A stretch of 15,655 nt of DNA from SIG672 sp045657105 (GCA_045657105.1 JAZOSN010000056.1:1-15655), one strand, 5' to 3'. Shown: positions 1-6,486, counted from the first letter of the stretch. The notes: generated by a model not told the origin, from the letters alone. Made by a program: numbers and translations.

Positions 1-902
1 GCGGGAACCGAGGACGAGCCTGCGAACTGAGCGTCGCCGTGCATACGTCCCATAGTATCGGTCAGACCGTAGGAAGCGGGGCCTGCCGCCATATTGTCGG
101 GGTGGAGAGTACGTCCTGTACCGCCGCCCGATGCAACAGAGAAGTACTGCTTGCCGTTCTCGTTACACCACTTCTTGTAGGTTCCTGCAACGGGGTGCTG
201 GAATCTGGTGGGATTGGTCGAGTTACCGGTGATCGAAACGCCGACGTTTTCAAGGCGCATGATTGCAACGCCCTCCGGAACACTATCCGAGCCGTAGCAC
301 TTAACGTTCGCGCGAGGACCGTTAGAATAAGCAGTTTCGCTAAGAACCTTAACCTCTTCGGTATAAGGATCGAACTGAGTCTTAACGTAGGTGAAGCCGT
401 TGATACGCGAAATGATCATAGCGGCGTCTTTTCCAAGACCGTTAAGGATAACGCGGAGAGGCTTAACTCTTACCTTGTTAGCGTTGAGAGCGATCTTGAT
501 AGCACCCTCAGCAGCTGCGAAGGATTCGTGTCCTGCGAGGAAGCAGAAGCAATCGGTTTCTTCGGAGAGAAGCATCTTTCCGAGGTTTCCGTGTCCGATA
601 CCGACCTTGCGGTTTTCTGCAACCGAGCCGGGGATACAGAAGGACTGAAGTCCGATACCGATAGCGGCAGCGGCGTCAGCAGCCTTGGTGCAACCCTTCT
701 TGATTGCGATAGCCGCGCCAACGGTGTAAGCCCATTTTGCGTTCTCGAACGCGATAGGCTGAGTTTCTTCAACTATTTTGTAGGGATCGATGCCCTTAGC
801 ATCGCAGATTTCCTTGCACTCGTCGATAGAGGAAATGCCGTATTCTTTGAGAGTAGCGAGAATTTTCGCCTCGCGTCTTTCATAACCTTCAAACTTTGCC
901 AT
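1..902 (-). CDS. GGGtGRT family protein (3' end outside window)
   Basis: About 300 residues are visible; the stop lies beyond base 1. The segment ending the visible part contains the family-defining motif GGGTGRT (residues 259-265), followed by LHPDNMAAGPASYGLTDTMG. I recognise this as the GGGtGRT protein family, which is common in anaerobic Clostridia and has no established biochemical role that I know of. The ATG at 902 is preceded by a strong AAAGGAGG-type ribosome site, which fixes the start. It lies 19 bases downstream of the NifU/IscU-like gene on the same strand, so the two are almost certainly cotranscribed from the promoter at 1735-1763. That pairing suggests a role linked to Fe-S cluster or metal handling, but this is inference from context. 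The family identification is confident; the function is not. Confidence 0.88.
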   Translation of the reverse strand, partial: MAKFEGYERREAKILATLKEYGISSIDECKEICDAKGIDPYKIVEETQPIAFENAKWAYTVGAAIAIKKGCTKAADAAAAIGIGLQSFCIPGSVAENRKVGIGHGNLGKMLLSEETDCFCFLAGHESFAAAEGAIKIALNANKVRVKPLRVILNGLGKDAAMIISRINGFTYVKTQFDPYTEEVKVLSETAYSNGPRANVKCYGSDSVPEGVAIMRLENVGVSITGNSTNPTRFQHPVAGTYKKWCNENGKQYFSVASGGGTGRTLHPDNMAAGPASYGLTDTMGRMHGDAQFAGSSSVP

Positions 903-921
903 TTGTAATTTCCTCCTTTAC

Positions 922-1638
922 TTACTCTTTACGGGGATCGATGTACTTAACAGCATCATCGAATCTTCCGTAGGTGCCCTTGGACTTCTCGTATGCTTCG
1001 TTGGGAGTAAGTCCCTTCTTGATGAAGTCGGTCATCTTTCCAAGCGATACGAACTCGTATCCGATAACCTGATTGTCCTTGTCGAGTGCCATTCTGGTGC
1101 AGTAGCCCTCGGTCATTTCGAGGTAACGAACACCCTTAGCCTTGGTTCCGTACATAGTACCAACCATCGAGCGCTCACCCTTACCGAGGTCTTCCATACC
1201 TGCGCCGATTACAAGACCGCCCTCGGAGAATGCCGACTGGGTACGTCCGTAAACGATCTGGAGGAAGAGCTCTCTCATTGCGGTATTGATAGCGTCGCAA
1301 ACGAGGTCGGTGTTGAGAGCTTCGAGAATAGTCTTGCCGGGAAGGATCTCTGCCGCCATAGCAGCCGAGTGAGTCATACCCGAGCAACCGATGGTTTCAA
1401 CGAGGGCTTCCTCGATGATACCGTTTTTAACGTTAAGCGAGAGCTTGCATGCGCCCTGCTGAGGTGCACACCAGCCTACACCGTGAGTGTAACCGGAAAT
1501 ATCCTTGATTTCCGTTGCCTGTACCCATTTTCCTTCTTCGGGAATGGGAGCGGGTCCGTGGAAGGGGCCTTTTGCGACGGTACACATGTTCTGAACTTCG
1601 TTGCTCATTGCGTACGCGCAGCTGAATTCATTGCTCAT
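922..1638 (-). CDS. Iron-sulfur cluster assembly scaffold protein, NifU/IscU N-terminal-like
   Basis: A 238-residue protein resembling NifU/IscU scaffold proteins, which hold nascent [2Fe-2S]/[4Fe-4S] clusters on cysteines in the cytoplasm. Candidate ligands are C57 and C64 (GWCAPQQGACKLSL), C85 (TIGCSGMTHSAAMAAEIL, the counterpart of the IscU GC-S/A motif) and C114. It is longer than typical IscU (about 125-150 residues); the extra C-terminal part (from about residue 140, containing C180) belongs to the clostridial variant found beside GGGtGRT proteins. The start at 1638 has an AAGGAG site at good spacing. A second in-frame ATG at residue 11 repeats the first codons (MSNE...MSNE) but lacks a ribosome site, so the first was chosen. 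It is the first gene of a two-gene operon. No cysteine desulfurase is nearby. Confidence 0.85.
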   Translation of the reverse strand: MSNEFSCAYAMSNEVQNMCTVAKGPFHGPAPIPEEGKWVQATEIKDISGYTHGVGWCAPQQGACKLSLNVKNGIIEEALVETIGCSGMTHSAAMAAEILPGKTILEALNTDLVCDAINTAMRELFLQIVYGRTQSAFSEGGLVIGAGMEDLGKGERSMVGTMYGTKAKGVRYLEMTEGYCTRMALDKDNQVIGYEFVSLGKMTDFIKKGLTPNEAYEKSKGTYGRFDDAVKYIDPRKE

Positions 1639-1734
1639 TTTTCTGTTCTCCTTTTTGATTTATATAAATGTTGCAATAAACGTTTCGAAAACGGAAGCGC
1701 ACAATGCTTGTCCGCCCGTATTTCGCTACTATAC

Positions 1735-1763
1735 AGTATAATATATCTTTCGCCATAAGTCAA
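1735..1763 (-). promoter_or_regulatory. SigA promoter of the scaffold/GGGtGRT operon
   Basis: On the minus strand TTGACT (1763-1758) is followed after exactly 17 bases by TATACT (1740-1735). Five of six bases match consensus in each box. Transcription would start near 1728, giving a leader of about 90 nt before the ATG at 1638. The leader contains an imperfect palindrome centred on TTCGAA (about 1681-1693), which could be an operator but is only suggestive. Confidence 0.8.
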
Positions 1764-1865
1764 GAAATTATTTTAAATTTTTTTAAAAACGTAGTTTTAT
1801 CGCAAAAGCGCGCGAAAAAATGTGACCTTTTCGTAAAAATTTACAATGAATTTGACCTTGGGGTA

Positions 1866-1894
1866 TAGACATTTCGGTACTTCGGTGCTATAAT
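1866..1894 (+). promoter_or_regulatory. SigA promoter of the galactokinase gene
   Basis: TAGACA (1866-1871) and a perfect TATAAT (1889-1894) are separated by 17 bases, and the ATG of the downstream gene lies about 35 bases beyond the expected start site. Two copies of TGACCTT (1823-1829 and 1853-1859) lie exactly 30 bases apart immediately upstream of the -35 box, and TTCGGT is repeated at 1873 and 1881 inside the spacer. Either pair could be a regulator site. Confidence 0.75.
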
Positions 1895-1935
1895 ATAAGA
1901 AATATATTATAATTATCTCTTCGGAGGAGCTATCA

Positions 1936-3219
1936 ATGAATGCAACACAACTCAAACAGTACATAGCATCGGGAAATCTCGATGGCATCTTCACAGATCT
2001 TTACGGCGCGGACAAGGTGTCCTATCAACGCGAAAGATATATTGAGGCGATCGACGGCTTTATCGAAAACTTTGCCGATTCTGACGATCTCCGCCTTTTC
2101 TCTGTTCCCGGCAGAAGTGAAATATCGGGTAACCATACCGACCACAACCACGGAAAGGTGCTTGCCGCTTCGATAAACCTTGACATTATCGCGGTAGCTC
2201 GCAAGACCGACACCGGTATTGTAAACATCAAGAGTAAGGGATTTTCTCCCGATAGCGTTAAGATCTCCGAGATCAAGGTCGATCCCGACAAGTTCTTTAC
2301 GAGCTTTGCGGTTATCGAGGGTATGTGCGAGGGACTTGAAAGCTCGGGATATACCATCGGCGGATTTGACGCGTATACTACCTCTGACGTTCTCAAAGGC
2401 TCGGGACTTTCGTCCTCTGCCGCTTTCGAGGTAATGGTAGGCAACATTATGCGTACACTTTATAATAACGACGTTGACGACGTAACGATAGCGAAGCTCG
2501 CGCAGTACGCTGAGAATAAGTATTTCGGCAAGCCCTGCGGACTTATGGACCAGACTGCCTGTGCGGTTGGCGGATTTATCTCGATTGACTTTGCAGATCC
2601 CAAGAATCCTATCGTGGGCAAGCCTGCGTTCGATCTTTCCGCGCTCGGATATTCGCTTTGTATCGTAAACACCGGCGGAAACCACGCCGACCTCAACGCG
2701 GACTACGCTTCCGTACCTGCCGAAATGAAGGCAGTTGCCGCGCATTTCGGTAAAGAGGTTCTTCGTGAGATCTCGCTCGACGAGATCATCTCGGCTATTC
2801 CCGCGCTTCGCGAAAAGACCGGCGACAGAGCAATTATGAGAGCTATCCACTTTGTAAACGAGAATGTAAGAGTTACAAAGCAGGCGCAGGCGCTTGCAAA
2901 CGGCGATCTTTCGGCGTTCTTTGACGGAGTTCGCGCTTCGGGTAACTCCTCGTTCAAGTTCCTCCAAAACGTATATACCGTTAAGAACGTAGAGGAGCAG
3001 GGACTTTCTCTCGCTCTCGCGGTAACCGAGGACTTCCTTGCAAAGCTTGACGCTCCTTCTGCCTGCCGAGTACACGGCGGCGGATTTGCAGGAACGATCC
3101 AGGCATTTATGCCCGAAAGTGCTACCGCAGATTACGCGCGTCTTATGGACGGCGTATTCGGGGAGGGCGCAACCTACGTTCTCCGCATAAGAAACAAGGG
3201 CGCGATCTGCGTTCTTTAA
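1936..3219 (+). CDS. galK: Galactokinase-family GHMP sugar kinase
   Basis: A 427-residue GHMP kinase that would phosphorylate a sugar such as galactose at C1 with ATP in the cytoplasm. All three GHMP motifs are present: the galactokinase signature region at residues 59-70 (GRSEISGNHTDH), the ATP-binding glycine/serine loop GSGLSSSAA (155-163) and the C-terminal HGGGFAGT (380-387). The catalytic Asp is probably D205 in CGLMDQTA. In the signature the usual GEHTDY reads GNHTDH, so the Glu that contacts the sugar in classical galactokinases is Asn; clostridial homologues often carry this variant. The start has a GGAGGAG site six bases upstream. No galT, galE or transporter is adjacent, so it is an orphan. 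Galactose is the default substrate, but another hexose is possible. Confidence 0.88.
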   Translation: MNATQLKQYIASGNLDGIFTDLYGADKVSYQRERYIEAIDGFIENFADSDDLRLFSVPGRSEISGNHTDHNHGKVLAASINLDIIAVARKTDTGIVNIKSKGFSPDSVKISEIKVDPDKFFTSFAVIEGMCEGLESSGYTIGGFDAYTTSDVLKGSGLSSSAAFEVMVGNIMRTLYNNDVDDVTIAKLAQYAENKYFGKPCGLMDQTACAVGGFISIDFADPKNPIVGKPAFDLSALGYSLCIVNTGGNHADLNADYASVPAEMKAVAAHFGKEVLREISLDEIISAIPALREKTGDRAIMRAIHFVNENVRVTKQAQALANGDLSAFFDGVRASGNSSFKFLQNVYTVKNVEEQGLSLALAVTEDFLAKLDAPSACRVHGGGFAGTIQAFMPESATADYARLMDGVFGEGATYVLRIRNKGAICVL

Positions 3220-3236
3220 AAGACAAGTCTTTTAAA
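3215..3236 (+). repeat. Perfect inverted repeat overlapping the galK stop codon
   Basis: TTTAAAAGAC and GTCTTTTAAA form a perfect 10-bp inverted repeat with a 2-base centre. The left arm contains the TAA stop (3217-3219). As RNA it gives a weak AU-rich hairpin immediately before the longer hairpin at 3237-3270. Confidence 0.6.
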
Positions 3237-3270
3237 ATAGGGGATCTCTGCTTTTGCGGAGGTTCCCTAT
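3237..3270 (+). terminator. Long hairpin after galK, possible terminator
   Basis: ATAGGGGATCTCTGC (3237-3251), loop TTTT, and GCGGAGGTTCCCTAT (3256-3270) pair over 15 positions with three G-U pairs. There is no T-run on the plus strand after it (AAATGTG follows), while the minus strand does run into TTTT. It could be a decayed terminator, an mRNA 3' stabiliser, or part of the leader of the downstream gene. Confidence 0.4.
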
Positions 3271-3294
3271 AAATGTGATAAAGAGGAAAACACC

Positions 3295-4080
3295 GTGAAT
3301 ATGGAAAATATGAACGATGTGACGATATACACGCTCTTTTCGGGCTCGTCCGGAAATTCCTGCTACATAAAATGCGGAGATACCGAGCTTCTTATTGACG
3401 CGGGAAAGAGCAAAAAGGCGACCGAAGCCGCGCTTTCCGAGCTTGGCACGTCGCTATCAAACATCAAAGCAATACTCGTAACCCACGAGCACTCCGACCA
3501 CATAAAAGGTCTGAAAATGATAACGAAATATTACGGCACCCCTGTATACGCGGCAAAGGGAACTGCCGAGATGCTTATAAATGATGTTCCCGACAGTCTT
3601 ATAAACGTTTACGAGGCGGGAAGCGTTATCGAAATAGAGGACGTGAGAATAATCTCGTTTGAAACTCCTCACGATAGCCGTATGAGCACGGGATACATAA
3701 TCGAGTATAACGGCAGGCAGTTTGGATACGCTACCGATATGGGTATGCTCTCCCGCAAGATCGCCGATATGCTCGCAGAGTGCGAGGCGGCGGTCGTGGA
3801 ATCGAATTACGACCTCGCAATGCTCAGAAACGGACCGTATCCGTACGTACTGAAAAAACGTATAGAGTCAAACATCGGACACCTTGACAACAACGACTGC
3901 GCGCGACTGGTCGCTTACATAGTTTCGCACAGTACGAAAAAGGTGCTTCTAGCGCATCTGAGCGCCGAAAACAACACCCCTGAGATCGCACTCGACACGG
4001 TCGTTTGCCGTCTTAGGCAGAACGCTCTGTCGGCAGACGTCGCGGTCGCCGACCGCTTTTGCCCAACGCGCCTCATTTAG
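3295..4080 (+). CDS. walJ: Metallo-beta-lactamase fold hydrolase, WalJ/YycJ family
   Basis: A 261-residue metallo-beta-lactamase fold protein. The metal-binding HxHxDH is HEHSDH at residues 64-69, with H126 (ETPHDSR) and D148 (YATDMG) as further ligands, and a C-terminal LAHLSAENN. The SGSSGNS near the N-terminus and the length of about 260 are typical of YycJ/WalJ, which is generally regarded as a nuclease (a 5'-3' exonuclease activity has been described for Bacillus YycJ). The GTG at 3295 was chosen because GAGG at 3283-3286 is eight bases upstream; the ATG at 3301 would be 14 bases away. The next gene is rlmH, the same neighbour as in Bacillus and Staphylococcus, but walRKHI is absent. The stop codon is embedded in a hairpin. 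Family call is firm; the exact substrate is inference. Confidence 0.82.
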   Translation: MNMENMNDVTIYTLFSGSSGNSCYIKCGDTELLIDAGKSKKATEAALSELGTSLSNIKAILVTHEHSDHIKGLKMITKYYGTPVYAAKGTAEMLINDVPDSLINVYEAGSVIEIEDVRIISFETPHDSRMSTGYIIEYNGRQFGYATDMGMLSRKIADMLAECEAAVVESNYDLAMLRNGPYPYVLKKRIESNIGHLDNNDCARLVAYIVSHSTKKVLLAHLSAENNTPEIALDTVVCRLRQNALSADVAVADRFCPTRLI

Positions 4081-4155
4081 GGCTCTGCCCTAAAAACCCG
4101 CTCAGGGCTCTGCCCTGAGAACCCGCTTAGAAAACTTTTGAAAAAGTTTTCTAAG
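4076..4155 (+). repeat. Three tandem hairpins joined by AACCCG linkers
   Basis: Hairpin 1 pairs TTTAGGGC (4076-4083) with GCCCTAAA (4087-4094), loop TCT, and includes the walJ stop codon. Hairpin 2 pairs CTCAGGGC (4101-4108) with GCCCTGAG (4112-4119), again loop TCT. Hairpin 3 pairs CTTAGAAAACTTTT (4126-4139) with AAAAGTTTTCTAAG (4142-4155). All stems are perfect. The linkers at 4095-4100 and 4120-4125 are both AACCCG. Between hairpins 1 and 2 both stem differences are matched on the opposite arm, so base pairing is conserved. No T-run follows the first two, so they are not ordinary terminators. Confidence 0.75.
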
Positions 4156-4195
4156 AACTTTCAAAACTTTATAAAAATAAAAAATATTTTTGATA

Positions 4196-4290
4196 AAAGT
4201 TTTTGGGAAAGTGTGAAAACCCCTTTTCCAAAAAGGGTTTTCAGAAAAAGCTTTTGAAAGGTCGGGGAAACTTTTCTCAAAAGTTTTCCC
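4196..4290 (+). repeat. Dispersed palindromic intergenic repeat, copy 1
   Basis: Begins AAAGTTTTTGGGAAAG and closely matches 6361-6453 along its whole length. It contains two hairpins: 4214-4227 with 4230-4243 (one C-A mismatch) and 4264-4275 with 4279-4290 (12 pairs, one G-U). The second hairpin ends eight bases before the rlmH ATG. A reading frame happens to stay open through it and into rlmH, but only from a TTG codon without a ribosome site. Confidence 0.8.
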
Positions 4291-4298
4291 TTGAAAAA

Positions 4299-4724
4299 AT
4301 GATTGAGATAACGGTTGTTTGCGTGGGTAATCTGAAAGATAAGTTTTTTGTCGATGCCTGCGCGGAATATTCAAAAAGACTTTCGGCTTTTTGCAAGCTG
4401 AAAGTAGTCGAGCTTAAAGACGGTGCGCCGATCATACCGCATCTTCCGCCGAGAGCGCGCAAGATCGCGCTTTGTGTCGAGGGAAAGCAGATGTCCTCCG
4501 AGGAGCTCGCCTCGTATATAGAAAAGCTCCCGAACTCGGGAGTCAGTGAGCTTTGCTTCGTGATAGGTGCATTTGACGGACTTACCGAGGAGGTAAAGGC
4601 AAGCTGCGATCTGAGGCTCTCGTTTTCAAAAATGACCTTTCCGCACAGACTTATGAGAGTAATACTGCTCGAACAGATATATCGCGCGTTTACGATCATA
4701 AACGGCGGAAAATACCACAAATAA
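4299..4724 (+). CDS. rlmH: 23S rRNA (pseudouridine1915-N3)-methyltransferase RlmH
   Basis: SPOUT-class methyltransferase that uses SAM to methylate pseudouridine 1915 in helix 69 of 23S rRNA on the assembled ribosome. The C-terminal half is nearly diagnostic: FVIGAFDGL (88-95 region), LSFSKMTFPHRLMRVILLEQIYRA and the terminal NGGKYHK. The protein is 141 residues against 155-159 for the E. coli and S. aureus enzymes; the missing residues fall between about residues 40 and 55, in the charged linker before the KIALCVEGK strand. The ATG at 4299 matches the family N-terminus (MIEITVVCVGNLK). No Shine-Dalgarno sequence precedes it; instead a repeat hairpin ends eight bases upstream. Possible translation by coupling from upstream is unclear because the walJ stop is 218 bases away. 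Confidence 0.9.
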   Translation: MIEITVVCVGNLKDKFFVDACAEYSKRLSAFCKLKVVELKDGAPIIPHLPPRARKIALCVEGKQMSSEELASYIEKLPNSGVSELCFVIGAFDGLTEEVKASCDLRLSFSKMTFPHRLMRVILLEQIYRAFTIINGGKYHK

Positions 4725-4764
4725 TCCGATCCTGCAAGAAAAACGAAAGGAGGCAAAACGGAAA

Positions 4765-6312
4765 ATGAAATATTTGAAATTTGCTCCGTGGGGCGTTTGC
4801 GCCGTCGTTTTTCTGCTTGTTGCTTCCTTGTTTTTGAGCTTCGCTATGACGGTCGTCGATTTTTACGACGGACTTGAAGGTGACGGCCCCTCGGACGAAA
4901 ATCCCGATGTGGCTCTGCCCGATACTGACACACCGGACGACGGTGACGGGGAAGAACCGAAAAATGAAGAAAATAAATACGTAACGAACCTCTCGGACGC
5001 GTTCGGTATCTCGTTTGTCGAAGGGCTCGTCAGCGATATTGGCTCGCTCGATAAAGAGCTTTATAACAAGCTTATGAAGGATTTTGCCGGTTTTGACGAG
5101 GTGTCTGACAAGACTTTTATGACCTCGCAGAGCTACGATCCCGAAAAATCTCTTCTCGCTCGCTCGGGAATTGAGCTTATCGGTGATTTTGCGGTCGGAA
5201 AAGAAACTGTAAAGATTGCCGTCAAGCAACTTTCGTCGAGCGACGCGTCTGTCAAAATAGTATATGAAGATAAAGAGGTCGATATAAAGACTGTCGAGCT
5301 TTATATGGGCTATATAATCATAAATTCGGCGGAGGGCGTGTCCTCACTGTATGACGGTGACGGAAGGCTTCTTGTCGAGAATATAGGTGATAAATCACCC
5401 GCAAACAAGCGTACTGCATCGGGCGAGGCAGTGTTTGCCGACGCCTCGGGCGCATATTATATTCTGAATAAAGAAACGTGTGAGTTTGTGAGCGTTCCCG
5501 ATAATAGTATTGTCGCCTCGCTTGAATACGACTATCCTGCATTTTCCTATAAAAACGGTGCAGGCGAGCAGGTGTACGCTTTTTACGATGAGGCGAAGAA
5601 GGTTTACAGATATTACAACGCCGTAAAGGAAAAGCAGGAAATAAGTACGGCTTATTCGGGTGCATATAGCTTCGCTTCGAGCGGATATGCCTTCGTCAAA
5701 ACGACAAGCGGCGCGTTTGTTATAATAGACGCCGCAGGAAAGGCCGTCCACCAGGCGAAATCGAGCAACTTCTTCTATTATCCGACCTTTGGAGTAAATC
5801 AGGGAGTTTACGTTCGCAGATACTACGCTTTTCCTTATACAAACGATATTTCCGCGATAGGAAGCGGTACTGTTGACGAGCACGGTTGGATGAGAATAAG
5901 AGTCCGTCTTATCGGGCGTTCGAGCGCGGTATATAACAAAACGCTTGCCGATTACGAAACGCTTGTGAACGTTTCGGGCGAATTTTTCGATATTCCGAGC
6001 GGATATACGCTCGAAGGATATTCGGACGGTGTACTGCTCCTTTCAAAAAACGGACGTTACGGATATTACAGTATAGATAAAAAATGGATAGCACAACCGA
6101 TATATACCTATGCATCTCCCTTTGTGCAGGGGCTTGCGGTAGTCGGAGCTGAGGACGGAACGCGCGGTATGATAGATACAAAGGGAAATATAGTTCTTCC
6201 TTTTGTGTTCAGTCATATATCAAACGTGTCGAGCGGACTCGTTTCGGCTTACAGTGAAAGCGCGGGTTGGGAGATCTTTAAGCTTTTCGGAGAGGCTCAG
6301 GACGCTGCTTAG
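4765..6312 (+). CDS. Membrane-anchored WG-repeat protein
   Basis: A 515-residue protein with an uncleaved-looking N-terminal membrane segment (about residues 10-31, CAVVFLLVASLFLSFAMTVV), then an acidic Asp/Glu/Pro-rich linker (about 38-70), then a large extracytoplasmic domain. Its C-terminal part (about 413-510) has WG-type beta repeats: NGRYGYYSIDKKWIAQPIY and GTRGMIDTKGNIVLPFVF, each a strand pair ending in an aromatic/proline turn. WG-repeat proteins are common in Bacteroidetes and Clostridia and are presumed binding scaffolds; no enzymatic residues are evident. An AAAGGAGG site lies 11 bases before the ATG at 4765, and the gene follows rlmH by 40 bases, so cotranscription is likely. Specific function unknown. 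Confidence 0.75.
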   Translation: MKYLKFAPWGVCAVVFLLVASLFLSFAMTVVDFYDGLEGDGPSDENPDVALPDTDTPDDGDGEEPKNEENKYVTNLSDAFGISFVEGLVSDIGSLDKELYNKLMKDFAGFDEVSDKTFMTSQSYDPEKSLLARSGIELIGDFAVGKETVKIAVKQLSSSDASVKIVYEDKEVDIKTVELYMGYIIINSAEGVSSLYDGDGRLLVENIGDKSPANKRTASGEAVFADASGAYYILNKETCEFVSVPDNSIVASLEYDYPAFSYKNGAGEQVYAFYDEAKKVYRYYNAVKEKQEISTAYSGAYSFASSGYAFVKTTSGAFVIIDAAGKAVHQAKSSNFFYYPTFGVNQGVYVRRYYAFPYTNDISAIGSGTVDEHGWMRIRVRLIGRSSAVYNKTLADYETLVNVSGEFFDIPSGYTLEGYSDGVLLLSKNGRYGYYSIDKKWIAQPIYTYASPFVQGLAVVGAEDGTRGMIDTKGNIVLPFVFSHISNVSSGLVSAYSESAGWEIFKLFGEAQDAA

Positions 6313-6360
6313 GGACGTTGGAACTTCAAAAACCTTGCTAAAATGAATTTAATTTTAATT

Positions 6361-6453
6361 AAAGTTTTTGGGAAAGTTTGAAAACCCTTTTTCCAAAAAG
6401 GGTTTTCAAAAAAAGCTTTTGAAGGGTATGGGAAACTTTTTCAAAAGTTTCCC
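6361..6453 (+). repeat. Dispersed palindromic intergenic repeat, copy 2
   Basis: Matches copy 1 (4196-4290) with few differences. Hairpin A: 6377-6392 pairs perfectly with 6395-6410 over 16 bp (TTTGAAAACCCTTTTT, loop CC). Hairpin B: GGGAAACTTTT (6430-6440) pairs perfectly with AAAAGTTTCCC (6443-6453). It sits 48 bases after the WG-repeat gene, between convergent genes, and may act as that gene's transcription end. Confidence 0.8.
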
Positions 6454-6454
6454 G

Positions 6455-6486
6455 AAAAAAACAAAACCGCGGAAAAACCGCGGTTT
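6455..6486 (-). terminator. Intrinsic terminator of spoVG
   Basis: On the minus strand AAACCGCGG (6486-6478), a 5-base loop and CCGCGGTTT (6472-6464) form a 9-bp GC-rich hairpin followed by TTTTGTTTTTTT. It lies about 57 bases past the spoVG stop. The plus strand lacks a T-tail here, so it serves the minus strand. Confidence 0.85.

Noticed and set aside
39..908. Long open frame (289 codons) on the plus strand opposite the GGGtGRT gene
   Set aside because: The minus strand encodes a clear conserved family with a strong ribosome site; the opposite frame has no family resemblance and reflects codon bias.
1933..3075. 380-codon minus-strand open frame opposite galK
   Set aside because: galK has all GHMP motifs, a promoter and a ribosome site; the antisense protein is Arg/Val-rich with no recognisable domain.
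4076..4155. CRISPR-like array from the repeated GGGCTCTGCCCT units
   Set aside because: There are only two core units, with a 6-base identical linker instead of variable spacers, and no cas genes.
4203..4298. N-terminal extension of RlmH through the repeat
   Set aside because: It needs a TTG start without a ribosome site, and RlmH homologues begin at the 4299 ATG.
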